A DNA stretch of 64,000 nucleotides from Ruania albidiflava DSM 18029 (GTDB taxonomy: Bacteria > Actinomycetota > Actinomycetes > Actinomycetales > Beutenbergiaceae): positions 170,329 through 234,328 of the forward strand of contig NZ_ATWL01000005.1 in the NCBI RefSeq assembly GCF_000421225.1, in the 5' to 3' direction. The notes under the pieces are model-generated. The model was given only the letters and a program-made list of their open reading frames with translations. It did no database searches and was not told where the DNA came from. This document shows, piece after piece, positions 9,219-18,038 of the stretch (its first letter is position 1; every line of letters begins with the position of its first letter). The position numbers were made by a program, and so were the translations under genes.

Positions 9219-9247
9219 CAGATGCGGCCAGGTTCCGGCCACATCTG
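9219..9247. promoter_or_regulatory. Palindromic operator between WYL regulator and UvrA-like gene
   Basis: The arms CAGATGCGGCC and GGCCACATCTG are inverted repeats (10 of 11 matching) around a 7-nt centre, with further matching GC pairs outside. The site fills most of the 61-nt divergent region. A TAGCCT hexamer (9252-9257) lies only 7 nt before the ATG of the rightward gene, so that mRNA is probably leaderless and its promoter lies on the palindrome. Control by the WYL protein is inferred from position. Confidence 0.6.
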
Positions 9248-9264
9248 CGCTTAGCCTGCCGAGC

Positions 9265-11574
9265 ATGACCACTTCCGCGATGATCTTCCGTGGTGTCACC
9301 GTCAACAACCTGGTCGGCCTGGACCTGGACATCCCCCGCGAACAGCTCGTGGTGATCGTGGGCCGGTCCGGGTCGGGCAAGTCCTCCCTGGTGGCGGACA
9401 CGCTCGCTGCCGAGGCCGGTCATCAGCTGAACGAGACGTTCCCACCGTTCACCCGCAACCGGCTGCCGAAGTGGACCCGGCCGCACGCTGAACGCATCGA
9501 GGGGCTGTCCCCGGTGATCATGGTGGACCAGCGCCGCATCGGCGGGAACGCCCGGTCGACCGTCGGCACGATCACCGACACCTGGACCTACCTGCGGCTG
9601 CTGTTCTCCCGGTTGAGCACCCCGCACGTGGGTGAGTCGGGCCGGTTCTCGTTCAACGACCCGACCGGGATGTGTCCGGCCTGCTCCGGTCTCGGGGAGG
9701 TGGTGGTCAGCGCCGTGGAGAAGTTCCTGGACCTGGACCGGTCGTTGGTCGACGGCGCGATCCGGCTGCCCGGGTTCGGTCACGGGGGGTACTGGTACTC
9801 CCAGTACGCGGACATCGGGGCCTTCGATGCTGACACCCCGCTGCGGGAGTGGACCACCGAGCAGCGCCAGGCGTTGCTCTACGGCGGCCGGGCCGCGGCG
9901 GCGCTCGGCGACCGGGCCCCGTCGGACTACGAGGGTGTGGTGGACCGGTTCGAGCGCATCTACCTGCACACCTCCGACCATCTCTCGGAGCAGAAGCGGG
10001 CCACGATCGCCGCGTTCACCCGCTCGGGCACCTGTCCGGACTGCACCGGCGAGCGGCTGAACGCTGCGGCCCGCGCGGCGCGGGTGCACGGGCGCAGCAT
10101 CGGCGAGCTGACCCGTCTGGAGCTGACCGACCTGGCGGAGGTGGTCGGCGAGATCCACGAGCCGCAGGTGGCGCCGGTGGTCCAGGCGCTGATCGAGCGG
10201 CTGGAGGCGATGATCACCATCGGACTGGGCTACCTGACCCTGTCCCGGGCCACCAGCACCCTCTCCGGTGGGGAGTCCCAGCGGGTGAAGATGGTCAAGC
10301 ACCTGGGCTCGAGCCTGACCACGATGACCTACGTCGTCGACGAACCGACCGTGGGACTGCACACAGTGGACGTGGCCGCGATGCTGGAGCTGCTCCTGCG
10401 GCTGCGGGATGCAGGGAACAACGTGATCGTCGTCGAGCACGACCCGGAGGTGATGGGCTGGGCCGACCAGCTGATCGAGCTCGGCCCCGGGGCAGGGTCG
10501 GCCGGTGGCCGGCTGGTCTACCAGGGCCCCTGGTCCGGCCTGCTGAGCGCGGACACCCCGACCGGCCGCGCCCTGCGCCGTGCTCCCCCAGATCCACGCG
10601 CCGCGCGGAGACCTGCCGGCTGGCTCACCGTGCGCGACGCCGACCGGAACAACCTGCAGCACCTGACCGTGCAGATCCCCACCGGGGTGCTCACCGTGCT
10701 GACCGGGGTGGCCGGCTCGGGCAAGTCGAGCCTGGCCGGCGAGCTGGTCGCCCAGCACGGTGCCACCGTTGTGGACCAGCGGCCGGTGGCGGCCAACCGG
10801 CGGTCGACGCCGATCACCTACACCGGCATCGCAGCACCGGTCCGCTCCCTGTTCGCGCGCACCACCGGGGTCCCGGCCCGGCTGTTCTCCGCCAACTCCG
10901 ACGGCGGGTGCCCGGACTGTCAGGGCCTGGGCGTGATCTACACCGACCTGGCGTTCCTCGACGGGCAACAGCTGCCGTGCCGGACCTGCCGGGGCACGCG
11001 GTTCCGCGCGGAGGTGCTCGAGCACACCGTCAGCGGGCTGAGCATCGCGGACGTGAACGACCTGACCGTGGACCAGGCCGTCGAACGGCTGCCGGACCCG
11101 GGGATCGCCCGCCGTCTCGACCAGCTGCGCCAGGTGGGGCTCGGGTACCTGCGGCTGGGTCAGTCGCTGAGCACCCTCTCCGGCGGCGAGTGCCAACGGG
11201 TGAAGATCGCCAAGGAGCTCCGTGAGACCACCGAGCCCACCACCTATGTGCTCGACGAACCCACCACCGGGCTGCACCTGGATGATGTGGAGGTGCTCAC
11301 CGGGGTGCTCGACCGGCTGCTGGAGCCCGGGCACACTGTGGTGGTGATCGAGCACAACCTGCAGGTCGTCCGGCGCGCCGACTGGCTCATCGACCTCGGT
11401 CCGGGGCCCGGGCGCCATGGCGGGCGCGTGCTCTACCAGGGTCCGGTGCGCGGGTGCACCGACACCAGCACTCCGACCGGCGCGGCGCTGCAGGCGCCGA
11501 GCAGGTTCCCGGCGGCGCACCAGGATCGCTGGCGTGGCGGAGCTGGTGCTGACCGGCCGACCGCTCTGGGCTGA
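9265..11574 (+). CDS. UvrA-like ABC ATPase (short, UvrA2/drug-resistance type)
   Basis: 769 residues with two UvrA-type ABC cassettes. The first has Walker A GRSGSGKSSL (about 33-42), a zinc motif CPACSGLG, a second CPDCTGERLN and signature LSGGESQRVKM. The second has GVAGSGKSSL (about 484-493), CPDCQGLG with CRTCRG, and LSGGECQRVKI. True UvrA has about 950 residues, and the region after the first Walker A is shortened here, as in UvrA-like proteins lacking the UvrB-binding domain. Such homologues are linked to resistance to DNA-binding drugs rather than housekeeping repair. The ATG at 9265 is the first in-frame start beyond the palindrome. The gene ends 3 nt before the convergent SorC gene. 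Confidence 0.88.
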   Translation: MTTSAMIFRGVTVNNLVGLDLDIPREQLVVIVGRSGSGKSSLVADTLAAEAGHQLNETFPPFTRNRLPKWTRPHAERIEGLSPVIMVDQRRIGGNARSTVGTITDTWTYLRLLFSRLSTPHVGESGRFSFNDPTGMCPACSGLGEVVVSAVEKFLDLDRSLVDGAIRLPGFGHGGYWYSQYADIGAFDADTPLREWTTEQRQALLYGGRAAAALGDRAPSDYEGVVDRFERIYLHTSDHLSEQKRATIAAFTRSGTCPDCTGERLNAAARAARVHGRSIGELTRLELTDLAEVVGEIHEPQVAPVVQALIERLEAMITIGLGYLTLSRATSTLSGGESQRVKMVKHLGSSLTTMTYVVDEPTVGLHTVDVAAMLELLLRLRDAGNNVIVVEHDPEVMGWADQLIELGPGAGSAGGRLVYQGPWSGLLSADTPTGRALRRAPPDPRAARRPAGWLTVRDADRNNLQHLTVQIPTGVLTVLTGVAGSGKSSLAGELVAQHGATVVDQRPVAANRRSTPITYTGIAAPVRSLFARTTGVPARLFSANSDGGCPDCQGLGVIYTDLAFLDGQQLPCRTCRGTRFRAEVLEHTVSGLSIADVNDLTVDQAVERLPDPGIARRLDQLRQVGLGYLRLGQSLSTLSGGECQRVKIAKELRETTEPTTYVLDEPTTGLHLDDVEVLTGVLDRLLEPGHTVVVIEHNLQVVRRADWLIDLGPGPGRHGGRVLYQGPVRGCTDTSTPTGAALQAPSRFPAAHQDRWRGGAGADRPTALG

Positions 11575-11577
11575 TCC

Positions 11578-12579
11578 TCACGCGCCGTTCGGCGCCTCGA
11601 GCAGCTCGCGGGCGGTCACCTCGTCGATGATCAGCTCACCCACGTGCCCGCCGTGCAGAGCCGCGTCCAGTGCCTCCAGCTTGTGCGATCCGGAGACGAC
11701 GCAGATCCGCCGGGCGATGCTCTTCAGCTTCTCCAGGTTCGGGCCGGTGCTGCGGTTGTTCATCCGGATGGCACCGGACTCGCCCTGCTTGTCGAAGAAG
11801 GTGGCCGCGATGTCACCGACCGCGCCGTCCTGGGCCAGCTGCGCGAAGTCCTCCTCGGTCAAGAACGATCCGTACAGGTGCGGTGAGCTGGGCACCCCGG
11901 TGCTGACCGTGCCGATGCTGAACAGCGCGACGTCCGCCTTCTCCCCCAGCTGGCGGACGTGCGAGAACGCCTTCTCCGAGTGCGACAGCCGCTTCAACCG
12001 CTCGGTGTCGAAGAAGATCGGCGCCGGGAGCTGCTGCACGTTCGCCCGGAACGCCTCGCCGTACCGGTTCATCATCGCGTGCGCGTAGTGCACCCCGATG
12101 CCGGTGCCGTGCCCGATCCCGTTGAGCTGGACCAGCTTGCAGTTGGTGACCGCCTTCGGTTTGAGCCGGTAGCTGATGGCGTTGACCATCGTGCCCCACG
12201 CGATGGCCAGGACGGTGTCATGACTGACGACCTCGTGCAGGAGCTCGGCACCGTAGGCGGCCGTCCGGGCGTGCCGCTCCTCCGGTCCGGTGTCCTCCGG
12301 CACGGTGACGACTGTGGCATCGACACCGTAGGCCTCGTGCAGGTCCCGTTCGATCGCGGTGGCGCGCAGCTCCGGCCGTGCGACCCTGATCTCGACGATC
12401 CCTGCTTCGCGCGCGAACGCCAGCAGCCGGGAGACTGTGGAGCGCGAGACGTCGAGGTCGCGCGCGATCGCCTCCATCTTCTTGTCCTCGTGGTAGTACG
12501 CCAGCGCCGCCGCCTGGGCCAGGCGAGAGTGCCGCGAGCGCGGGCCTTGCGCTGTCGGCCCGTCGACGTCCGTCGTCAT
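11578..12579 (-). CDS. SorC/DeoR-type sugar-binding transcriptional regulator
   Basis: 333 residues. The N-terminal HTH (about 17-60; MEAIARDLDVSRSTVSRLLA) is followed by the SorC sugar-binding domain (about 65-325), with VLAIAWGTMVNAI, KLVQLNGIGHGTG, ADVALFSIGTV and RICVVSGSHKLEALDAAL at family positions. These tetrameric regulators respond to phosphorylated sugars or polyols. The gene is the last in a leftward series running from the ABC importer, 87 nt after the HAD phosphatase stop. It is the natural candidate to bind the TGCAC-N4-GTGCA sites in front of that series. The start is the ATG at 12579 with GGGAG upstream. Confidence 0.9.
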   Translation of the reverse strand: MTTDVDGPTAQGPRSRHSRLAQAAALAYYHEDKKMEAIARDLDVSRSTVSRLLAFAREAGIVEIRVARPELRATAIERDLHEAYGVDATVVTVPEDTGPEERHARTAAYGAELLHEVVSHDTVLAIAWGTMVNAISYRLKPKAVTNCKLVQLNGIGHGTGIGVHYAHAMMNRYGEAFRANVQQLPAPIFFDTERLKRLSHSEKAFSHVRQLGEKADVALFSIGTVSTGVPSSPHLYGSFLTEEDFAQLAQDGAVGDIAATFFDKQGESGAIRMNNRSTGPNLEKLKSIARRICVVSGSHKLEALDAALHGGHVGELIIDEVTARELLEAPNGA

Positions 12580-12666
12580 CCCGCGCTCCCTCGGTGACTT
12601 CCTCGTACCTCCCCCAGCCCCGTCAGTATAGAGATCTGAGGCCTTGCTCCGAGTGCTGTCGACCGG

Positions 12667-13695
12667 TCAGCCGCTGAGGATCAACCTGGCTGGTCCACGT
12701 TCTAGCACGGTGCTGACACCTGCCCGGTCGCTGGCCGACCAGGCGGCAGCGCAGCCGGCTCGTAGCTCGTCCAGGGTGAGCGCTGCGTCGTCGCACAGGT
12801 CCTGGTCCTGCTCGGGTCGGTGCAGCCGCACTGTCCCCTCAGCCACGCTCGCGACGGCGGTGCCGCACCTCCACCGGTCGCCCTCACCCCGGGTGGGGGC
12901 CGGGTGGGTCTGGCCCAGGGCACGCAGGTCGAGGCCGACGAAGTCGGGGCGTTCGGGGGGTGCTGCCCGCAGCAGGTCGACCGGGCCATCCACTCCGGTG
13001 AGCACATGCAGGCTGGCGTAGCCGGCCGCACGGGCTCCCGCGATGTCGCCGCTGAGCCGGTCGCCCACCACCAGGGGGTGGCTGCCACCGCTGCGGCGGG
13101 CAGCCTGGTGGAAGATCCACGCCGCAGGCTTGCCGGCCTCGGCAGCGGGGCGTCCGGTCGCGTGCGTCACGGCGGCGACCATCGACCCGTTCGCCGGCAC
13201 GATGCCACGGTCTGTCGGCACTGTCGCATCCAGGTTCGTCGCCACATGGGTGGCCCCGGCCTTGATCGCCCGGACCGCCTCGGCGAGATCGCTCCAGCCC
13301 AGCGAGGTGCTCATCCCTTGTACGACGACGGTGGGTGCGTCATCGGCACAGGTCACCACCTCCAGGCCTTCAGCGAGCAGAGCTTCGCGCAGGGCGTCGC
13401 TGCCGATGGCCAGGACTCGGGCCGGTGGGCCGGCCTCGGCGGCGACCAGCCGTGCGGCGGCCTGCGCAGAGGTGATGACCTGTGCTGGCTCGGCTGGGAC
13501 GGCGCAGCTGGCAAGACGCTGCGCCACCTGTGCCGGGGACCGGGAGGCGTTGTTCGTCACGAACGTCAGTGCCATCCCCGCCGTGCGCGCTGTCTCCAGC
13601 GCGCCAGCGGCGTGTGGCACAGCCTCCCGGCCCCGGTACACCACACCGTCCAGGTCGAGCATGGCCACGTCGAAGAGCTGGTGCAGCGGCCGCAC
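12667..13695 (-). CDS. HAD-IIA family phosphatase with C-terminal extension
   Basis: 342 residues. HAD motifs: I in MLDLDGVVYRG (about 13-23, nucleophile and acid Asp), II in VTNNASRSP, the Lys/cap region, and IV in VVGDRLSGDIAGA (about 202-214). The family (NagD, p-nitrophenylphosphatase, phosphoglycolate or glycerol-3-phosphate phosphatase) hydrolyses small phosphate esters. The extra about 90 C-terminal residues recall mycobacterial glycerol-3-phosphate phosphatase (Rv1692-like), which is also longer than NagD; this is an inference from length only. GTG start at 13695, 32 nt after the FAD oxidoreductase stop, in the same transcription unit. Confidence 0.85.
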   Translation of the reverse strand: MRPLHQLFDVAMLDLDGVVYRGREAVPHAAGALETARTAGMALTFVTNNASRSPAQVAQRLASCAVPAEPAQVITSAQAAARLVAAEAGPPARVLAIGSDALREALLAEGLEVVTCADDAPTVVVQGMSTSLGWSDLAEAVRAIKAGATHVATNLDATVPTDRGIVPANGSMVAAVTHATGRPAAEAGKPAAWIFHQAARRSGGSHPLVVGDRLSGDIAGARAAGYASLHVLTGVDGPVDLLRAAPPERPDFVGLDLRALGQTHPAPTRGEGDRWRCGTAVASVAEGTVRLHRPEQDQDLCDDAALTLDELRAGCAAAWSASDRAGVSTVLERGPARLILSG

Positions 13696-13727
13696 AGCTG
13701 CCTGCAGCGCCCCGTGGCCGTCGGTGC

Positions 13728-15131
13728 TCAGTGGACTGCTTCGGCTACCGCATGTGCGGAGCCGAGGTAGGCGCCACGGCTGACCAGCTCAGCCTGCAGC
13801 TGGGCGATGTCCGCGCTGCGGACCTGTCGGCCCGCCTGCACGGCCTGGGCCGAGGCGATCCCAGCAGCCTCTCCCATCGCAAACGATGGTGGCATCACCC
13901 GCACGGCGGCCAGCGCCTCGTGCGTGGCGGAGATGCACCGGCCGGTGACCAGCAACCCGTCCAGCTGTGCAGGCACCAGACTCCGGTAGGGGATCTCGTA
14001 CTCGTTCGCCGTCGGTGGGATCCCATCATCGAAGGGACCCTGGTTGCTGGACGGACTGTGGATGTCCACCGGGTACCCAGCCACGGCGATCACATCCTCG
14101 AAGTGCCGTCCGGTGACCAGGTCGTCCAGGGTGAGCTCATACACACCGCTGACCCGCCGGGACTCCCGCACCCCGATCGTGGCAGCAGTGTCGATCAGCT
14201 TGCAATCACCCAGACCGGGCAGCTCCTTGCGGAAGAAGTCCATCAGCAGGTCCACCTGCCGGCGAGCAGCGATCTCCGCGCGGGTCAGGTCGCCCGCATC
14301 GGTGCCATCCAGACCCAGCACACGGGTGGTGTTGATCCGCCACACCCCAGGCTCCAGCGTCTTGAACAGCTGCACCCCGCGCCGCGGCAGCGTGTAGCGC
14401 CCAGAGCTCGTCGCCTCCTCCACGATGCTCTCGAACGGGAAGAGCTCCTCCGGATGCTCCCGCTTGTACTGCTCGACCGCCTCATCATCGACATTACCGA
14501 TACGGAAGAACAGCGTCATCGGCTGCATCAGCCCGTCACTGTCACGACCCATCGCGAACTCAGCACCAGCAAGTGCAGCAACGTCCCCATCACCGGTGGC
14601 ATCGATCACCGATCCTGCCGGTAGGAAGGACATCCCGGACTTGTTCACCACCACCACACCCCGCAGCCTGCCCTCCTCCACGACCGCATCCACCGCCCAG
14701 GTGTGCAGCAGCAGGTCGACGTCCTCCTCCAGCACCATCTCCTGCGCGACCCGCTTGGCAGCCTCAGGATCGAACGGGGTGACCGCATCATGACCGAAGC
14801 GGATGAACCCCGAGTACGGCGACCCACCCTTGGTCTGCGACGGGTGGACCGCACCACCCCGGGCCTCCATCCGCCGCACGAACTCATCGAAGACCCCACG
14901 GACCAGCTGGGTCTGACCATCCAGCGAAAAAGACGTCATGCACGGCCCGACCAGCCCGGCGGTGAGGTTCCCGCCGAGAAAGCCGAACCGTTCGACCAGC
15001 CGGACCGATGCGCCGCTGCGAGCAGCTGCGACGGCCGCGGCTAGTCCTGCTGGGCCGCTGCCCACCACCAGGACGTCCGTCGGCTCTGCCACCGGAATCG
15101 TTCGTGTGTACGTGCGTGTGTCCACTCTCAT
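13728..15131 (-). CDS. FAD-dependent oxidoreductase (PF12831-like)
   Basis: 467 residues. The N-terminal Rossmann FAD motif VLVVGSGPAGLAAAVAAARS (about 20-39) ends with the acidic VRLVERFGFLGGN, and a second FAD contact VIDATGDGDVAALAGAEFAM appears mid-protein (about 176-195). The C-terminal TGRCISATHEALAAVRVMPP is typical of the FAD_oxidored family found in carbohydrate-use loci. The substrate is unknown. The start ATG overlaps the M14 gene stop by 4 nt, so the two are coupled. No transmembrane or signal sequence is present; it should be cytoplasmic. Confidence 0.85.
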   Translation of the reverse strand: MRVDTRTYTRTIPVAEPTDVLVVGSGPAGLAAAVAAARSGASVRLVERFGFLGGNLTAGLVGPCMTSFSLDGQTQLVRGVFDEFVRRMEARGGAVHPSQTKGGSPYSGFIRFGHDAVTPFDPEAAKRVAQEMVLEEDVDLLLHTWAVDAVVEEGRLRGVVVVNKSGMSFLPAGSVIDATGDGDVAALAGAEFAMGRDSDGLMQPMTLFFRIGNVDDEAVEQYKREHPEELFPFESIVEEATSSGRYTLPRRGVQLFKTLEPGVWRINTTRVLGLDGTDAGDLTRAEIAARRQVDLLMDFFRKELPGLGDCKLIDTAATIGVRESRRVSGVYELTLDDLVTGRHFEDVIAVAGYPVDIHSPSSNQGPFDDGIPPTANEYEIPYRSLVPAQLDGLLVTGRCISATHEALAAVRVMPPSFAMGEAAGIASAQAVQAGRQVRSADIAQLQAELVSRGAYLGSAHAVAEAVH

Positions 15132-16330
15132 CCTTCTGTTGTTGGTTCCGGCCCCGTGCCCCTCGACGAGGCCGTTCGTGTGCGCAGGTAGCGCTCGAGT
15201 GCCCGGACAAGGTCCGCGCCGAAGGCGCGCGCACTCGTGGCGTTCACCTCGGTTCCTTCTGCCTCGGCATACGGGAACTCGAGGATCGTGTGCAGACCGG
15301 CGCCCGCTTCGTCGTCCAGGAACCAGCCGATCGACTGCTGCGGGACGGTTCGTTCGTCACGGGAGACGTAGTTCTTGGCCACGTTCCAGGCGGTGCCGAA
15401 CGGGAGGTTGTTGCTGCTCCGGTACGGCAGCGGGCCGGTGGCCACCCGCTCCAGCTCCTCGGAAAGCTGCTCCACCAACGCCCAGTTCTGTGCATCAGGC
15501 GAGCCGACGAAGTAGATCCGCTCGTTGGTCGGTCGCGGGGTGATGTTCGGGCAGTGCAGGTCCAGCACCGCGTCGAACGGCGGTCTGGCCGGGTCCCGCA
15601 GCAGGTCCCGGATGGCGCGCACCGAGGCGTAGATCCCCTCGGTGGGCCCATAGTCGCGGCCATGGTCGTGCGGTGCCCGGTTCTTCCCCTGGTCGCCAGC
15701 CTCCACGCCGTCGAGATCGACGAACGGCACCACCACGATCTCGACCCGCTCGCGCAGCCACCGGGCTGCCTGGTCGTCCGCCCCCAGCACGTGCTCCATC
15801 GCACCTTCGAGCACGTGGCTGGCCATCATCTCGCAGCTGTGGTGCCGGCAGGTGAGCAGCACCCGGGCCTGCGCGCCGCCGTCGGTGCGTCCGAACCTCA
15901 GCACCTGGACGCTGCGCCCACCCTCGGAACGGGTCAGCTCGCGCCGTTCCAGTCCGCCTCGGCCCTCGAACCGACCCAGGAACCGCTCCAGGTCCGCCGC
16001 GGTGTACGGCATCCCGACCGAGAACCGCACCTCGGGGCAGCCCTGTGGGACGTCGAAGGCGAACGAGCCGTCCTGGACGGCCGCAGCGCCCAGCCACCGC
16101 CACGAGCGCCCCTCGTCGAGGCTCACCGCTGGCCCGCGGGCAGCGATCGGTACGGTGGGGGCACCGACGACCCGCACCCGCAGCCGGCGACCGGCGCAGT
16201 CCCGGACCCGGAAGTACCAGTAGAACCAGGTCCCGATCGTGTCCCGCAGGTCGGGCCGGATCTCGATCTCGTCCTCGGCGAGCACCTCGATGAGCGCATT
16301 CCCGCCGGGGAAGTCGGTGTCGGTCAGCAT
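15128..16330 (-). CDS. M14-type zinc metallohydrolase/carboxypeptidase-like protein
   Basis: 400 residues. A beta-sandwich-like N-terminal region (about 1-120, with FYWYFRVRDCAGRRLRVRV) precedes an M14 catalytic core. Zinc-ligand motifs are visible: CRHHSCEMM (HxxE, about 178-186) and a later AVLDLHCPN, while the late TILEFPYAEA supplies the expected catalytic glutamate. Without a signal peptide it should act inside the cell. M14 relatives include carboxypeptidases and deacylases that release amino acids or acyl groups from small conjugates, so it need not be a protease here. It follows the phosphodiesterase gene by 7 nt and overlaps the next gene by 4 nt. Confidence 0.8.
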   Translation of the reverse strand: MLTDTDFPGGNALIEVLAEDEIEIRPDLRDTIGTWFYWYFRVRDCAGRRLRVRVVGAPTVPIAARGPAVSLDEGRSWRWLGAAAVQDGSFAFDVPQGCPEVRFSVGMPYTAADLERFLGRFEGRGGLERRELTRSEGGRSVQVLRFGRTDGGAQARVLLTCRHHSCEMMASHVLEGAMEHVLGADDQAARWLRERVEIVVVPFVDLDGVEAGDQGKNRAPHDHGRDYGPTEGIYASVRAIRDLLRDPARPPFDAVLDLHCPNITPRPTNERIYFVGSPDAQNWALVEQLSEELERVATGPLPYRSSNNLPFGTAWNVAKNYVSRDERTVPQQSIGWFLDDEAGAGLHTILEFPYAEAEGTEVNATSARAFGADLVRALERYLRTRTASSRGTGPEPTTEG

Positions 16331-16337
16331 GCAGCGC

Positions 16338-17204
16338 TCAGCGCAGGCTCTTGCCGGGGAGGCGTTCGGGCACCGGGATGCCGAGATGGGTCAGCGCGGT
16401 CGGCGCGATGTCGATGTTCTCTGCCTCATCCGCCCACACCCCGTCCGCGCTGGGCTTGCCGTCGGCGCCGAGCACGCCTGCCACGACGAACGACTGGCGC
16501 TCCTGCCACGAGCCGCCACCGTGCCCACCCTCGTCGAGGTGACCATGGTCGGTGGTCACCATCACCAGCCACTCCTCGTCTGCGAAGTCGGGGCGGCTCC
16601 GGATGCTGTCGATCAGCCTGCCCAGGCGCACGTCCTGGCGGGCGATGGCCTGCTCGTACTCCGCGCCGACGCCAGAGGCGTGCGCGATCTGATCGGTCTC
16701 CCCCAGGTAGACGAACGCCAGGTCAGGGTCGCCGGTGCTCAGCTGGCGTTCGGCCGCGTCTTGGATCACCGGGTCGGTCTCGGTGAACTTGCCCGGATAC
16801 TCACGCCGGTCCACCCAGTCCACGGTGCGCACCCCAGGGCCGAAGAGCGGGCCGGGACCGAACGTGGTGCCGAAGATCAGCGCCGACGCTGCCCCGTAGG
16901 TGTTCAGCGTGGGTCGTTCGCAGTAGGCGGTGGTGAGCAGCTCCGGGTACCGGTGCAGACGGTTGAGCTCCTCCTCGTTGCCCATCACGCCATGCTGATC
17001 GGGCCACACACCGGTGAGGATCGTGGACCAGCCCACCGCTGTGACGGTCGGCGCCACCGTGATGTCGGGCAGGGTGGTGCCCCACCAGCGTCCGCTGTCG
17101 GCAAGCGCGGTGAGCGCAGGCAGGATGAGCCGCCGTGCCGTGTCGTCGCGCACACCGTCCCACCCGACCAGGAGCACCTTGGGTCGTCGTCCTTCATGCT
17201 GCAT
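16338..17204 (-). CDS. Alkaline phosphatase superfamily phosphodiesterase/pyrophosphatase
   Basis: 288 residues with the metal-binding pattern of type I phosphodiesterases/nucleotide pyrophosphatases: LLVGWDGVRDD (first metal Asp), PTVTAVGWSTILTGVWPDQHG (Thr/Ser nucleophile region), VYLGETDQIAHASG (Asp and His) and VTTDHGHLDEGGHGG (Asp-His, then His). No signal peptide, so cytoplasmic. Family members split phosphodiesters or pyrophosphates such as nucleotide sugars, glycerophosphodiesters and phosphoenolpyruvate analogues. It sits 6 nt after the second permease gene, so its substrate is probably what the importer brings in. Confidence 0.85.
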   Translation of the reverse strand: MQHEGRRPKVLLVGWDGVRDDTARRLILPALTALADSGRWWGTTLPDITVAPTVTAVGWSTILTGVWPDQHGVMGNEEELNRLHRYPELLTTAYCERPTLNTYGAASALIFGTTFGPGPLFGPGVRTVDWVDRREYPGKFTETDPVIQDAAERQLSTGDPDLAFVYLGETDQIAHASGVGAEYEQAIARQDVRLGRLIDSIRSRPDFADEEWLVMVTTDHGHLDEGGHGGGSWQERQSFVVAGVLGADGKPSADGVWADEAENIDIAPTALTHLGIPVPERLPGKSLR

Positions 17205-17210
17205 CGTCTG

Positions 17211-18038
17211 TCATCCCTTCACGGCACCGGCCGCCAGGCCGGCCTTGAGCTGTCGTTGGCCGAGCACGAGCACGATCGTGGTCGCGGCCATCACCATCAC
17301 CGTCGCAGCCATCACCATGGGCCACTGGGTCGTCGCTTCGCCCTGCATCGACCGCAACCCGATCTGCACGGTCCGCACCCGGTCGTCGGTGGTGACCAGC
17401 AATGGCCAGAGGTACTTGTTCCAGGTGTTGATGAACGTGTACACGGCCAGGGTGGCCAGCATCGGGCGGGACAGCGGTACCACCATCGAGACGAAGAACC
17501 GGAACCGGGAGGCACCGTCGATCTGCGAGGCCTCGAAGAGCTCGTGCGGCAGCGTGCGGAACGCCTGGCGCAGCAAGAAGATCCCGAAGGCGGACGCCAA
17601 CGACGGCACGGTCAACCCTTGGAACGTGTTCAGCCAGTTCAGGTCCCGCACCGTCTGGAAGTTCACGATGATCGTGGCTTCCCACGGGATCATCAGGGTG
17701 GACAGCATCACGCCGAACAGCACACCCCGCCCTCGGAACCGGATGAACGTAAACGCGAAGGCCGCCATAGAGCACGTGATCAGCAGAGCGACCATGACGA
17801 TGAGCGACATGATCAGCGTGTTCAGCAGGTAGTGCAGGAGCGGAAACTTCCCGAACGCGTCCACGTAGTTGCTGAAGTCCAGCGGCCAGGTCGGCAGCAC
17901 GGCCCCGGCGTTGAAGTCCGCCTGGGACATCAGGCTGGCCGAGATGGCGTAGAGCAACGGAAACGACGTCATGAAGGCGGCGACGATCAACGCGATCCAC
18001 ACCAGGATGCGGGAGAGGCGGCCCTGGACGAGTCTCAT
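17211..18038 (-). CDS. ABC sugar/glycerophosphate-type importer, permease (MalG/UgpE class)
   Basis: 275 residues with six predicted membrane helices and the EAA loop ELFEASQIDGASRFRFFVSM (about 180-200) that contacts the ATPase. The order binding protein, UgpA-like permease, UgpE-like permease is standard for CUT1 importers. The start is the ATG at 18038, which overlaps the stop of the preceding permease by 4 nt; the N-terminus MRLVQGRLSRILVWIALI fits this. No ATPase gene follows: the next gene is a phosphodiesterase. A shared MsmK/UgpC-like ATPase encoded elsewhere would have to power it. Confidence 0.92.
   Translation of the reverse strand: MRLVQGRLSRILVWIALIVAAFMTSFPLLYAISASLMSQADFNAGAVLPTWPLDFSNYVDAFGKFPLLHYLLNTLIMSLIVMVALLITCSMAAFAFTFIRFRGRGVLFGVMLSTLMIPWEATIIVNFQTVRDLNWLNTFQGLTVPSLASAFGIFLLRQAFRTLPHELFEASQIDGASRFRFFVSMVVPLSRPMLATLAVYTFINTWNKYLWPLLVTTDDRVRTVQIGLRSMQGEATTQWPMVMAATVMVMAATTIVLVLGQRQLKAGLAAGAVKG

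Noticed and set aside
8752..11520. Long reading frame (over 900 codons) on the minus strand opposite the UvrA-like gene
   Set aside because: It is a GC-rich shadow of the UvrA-like gene: the composition is arginine/glycine/histidine-rich, no motif is present, and the + strand gene has all expected ABC motifs.
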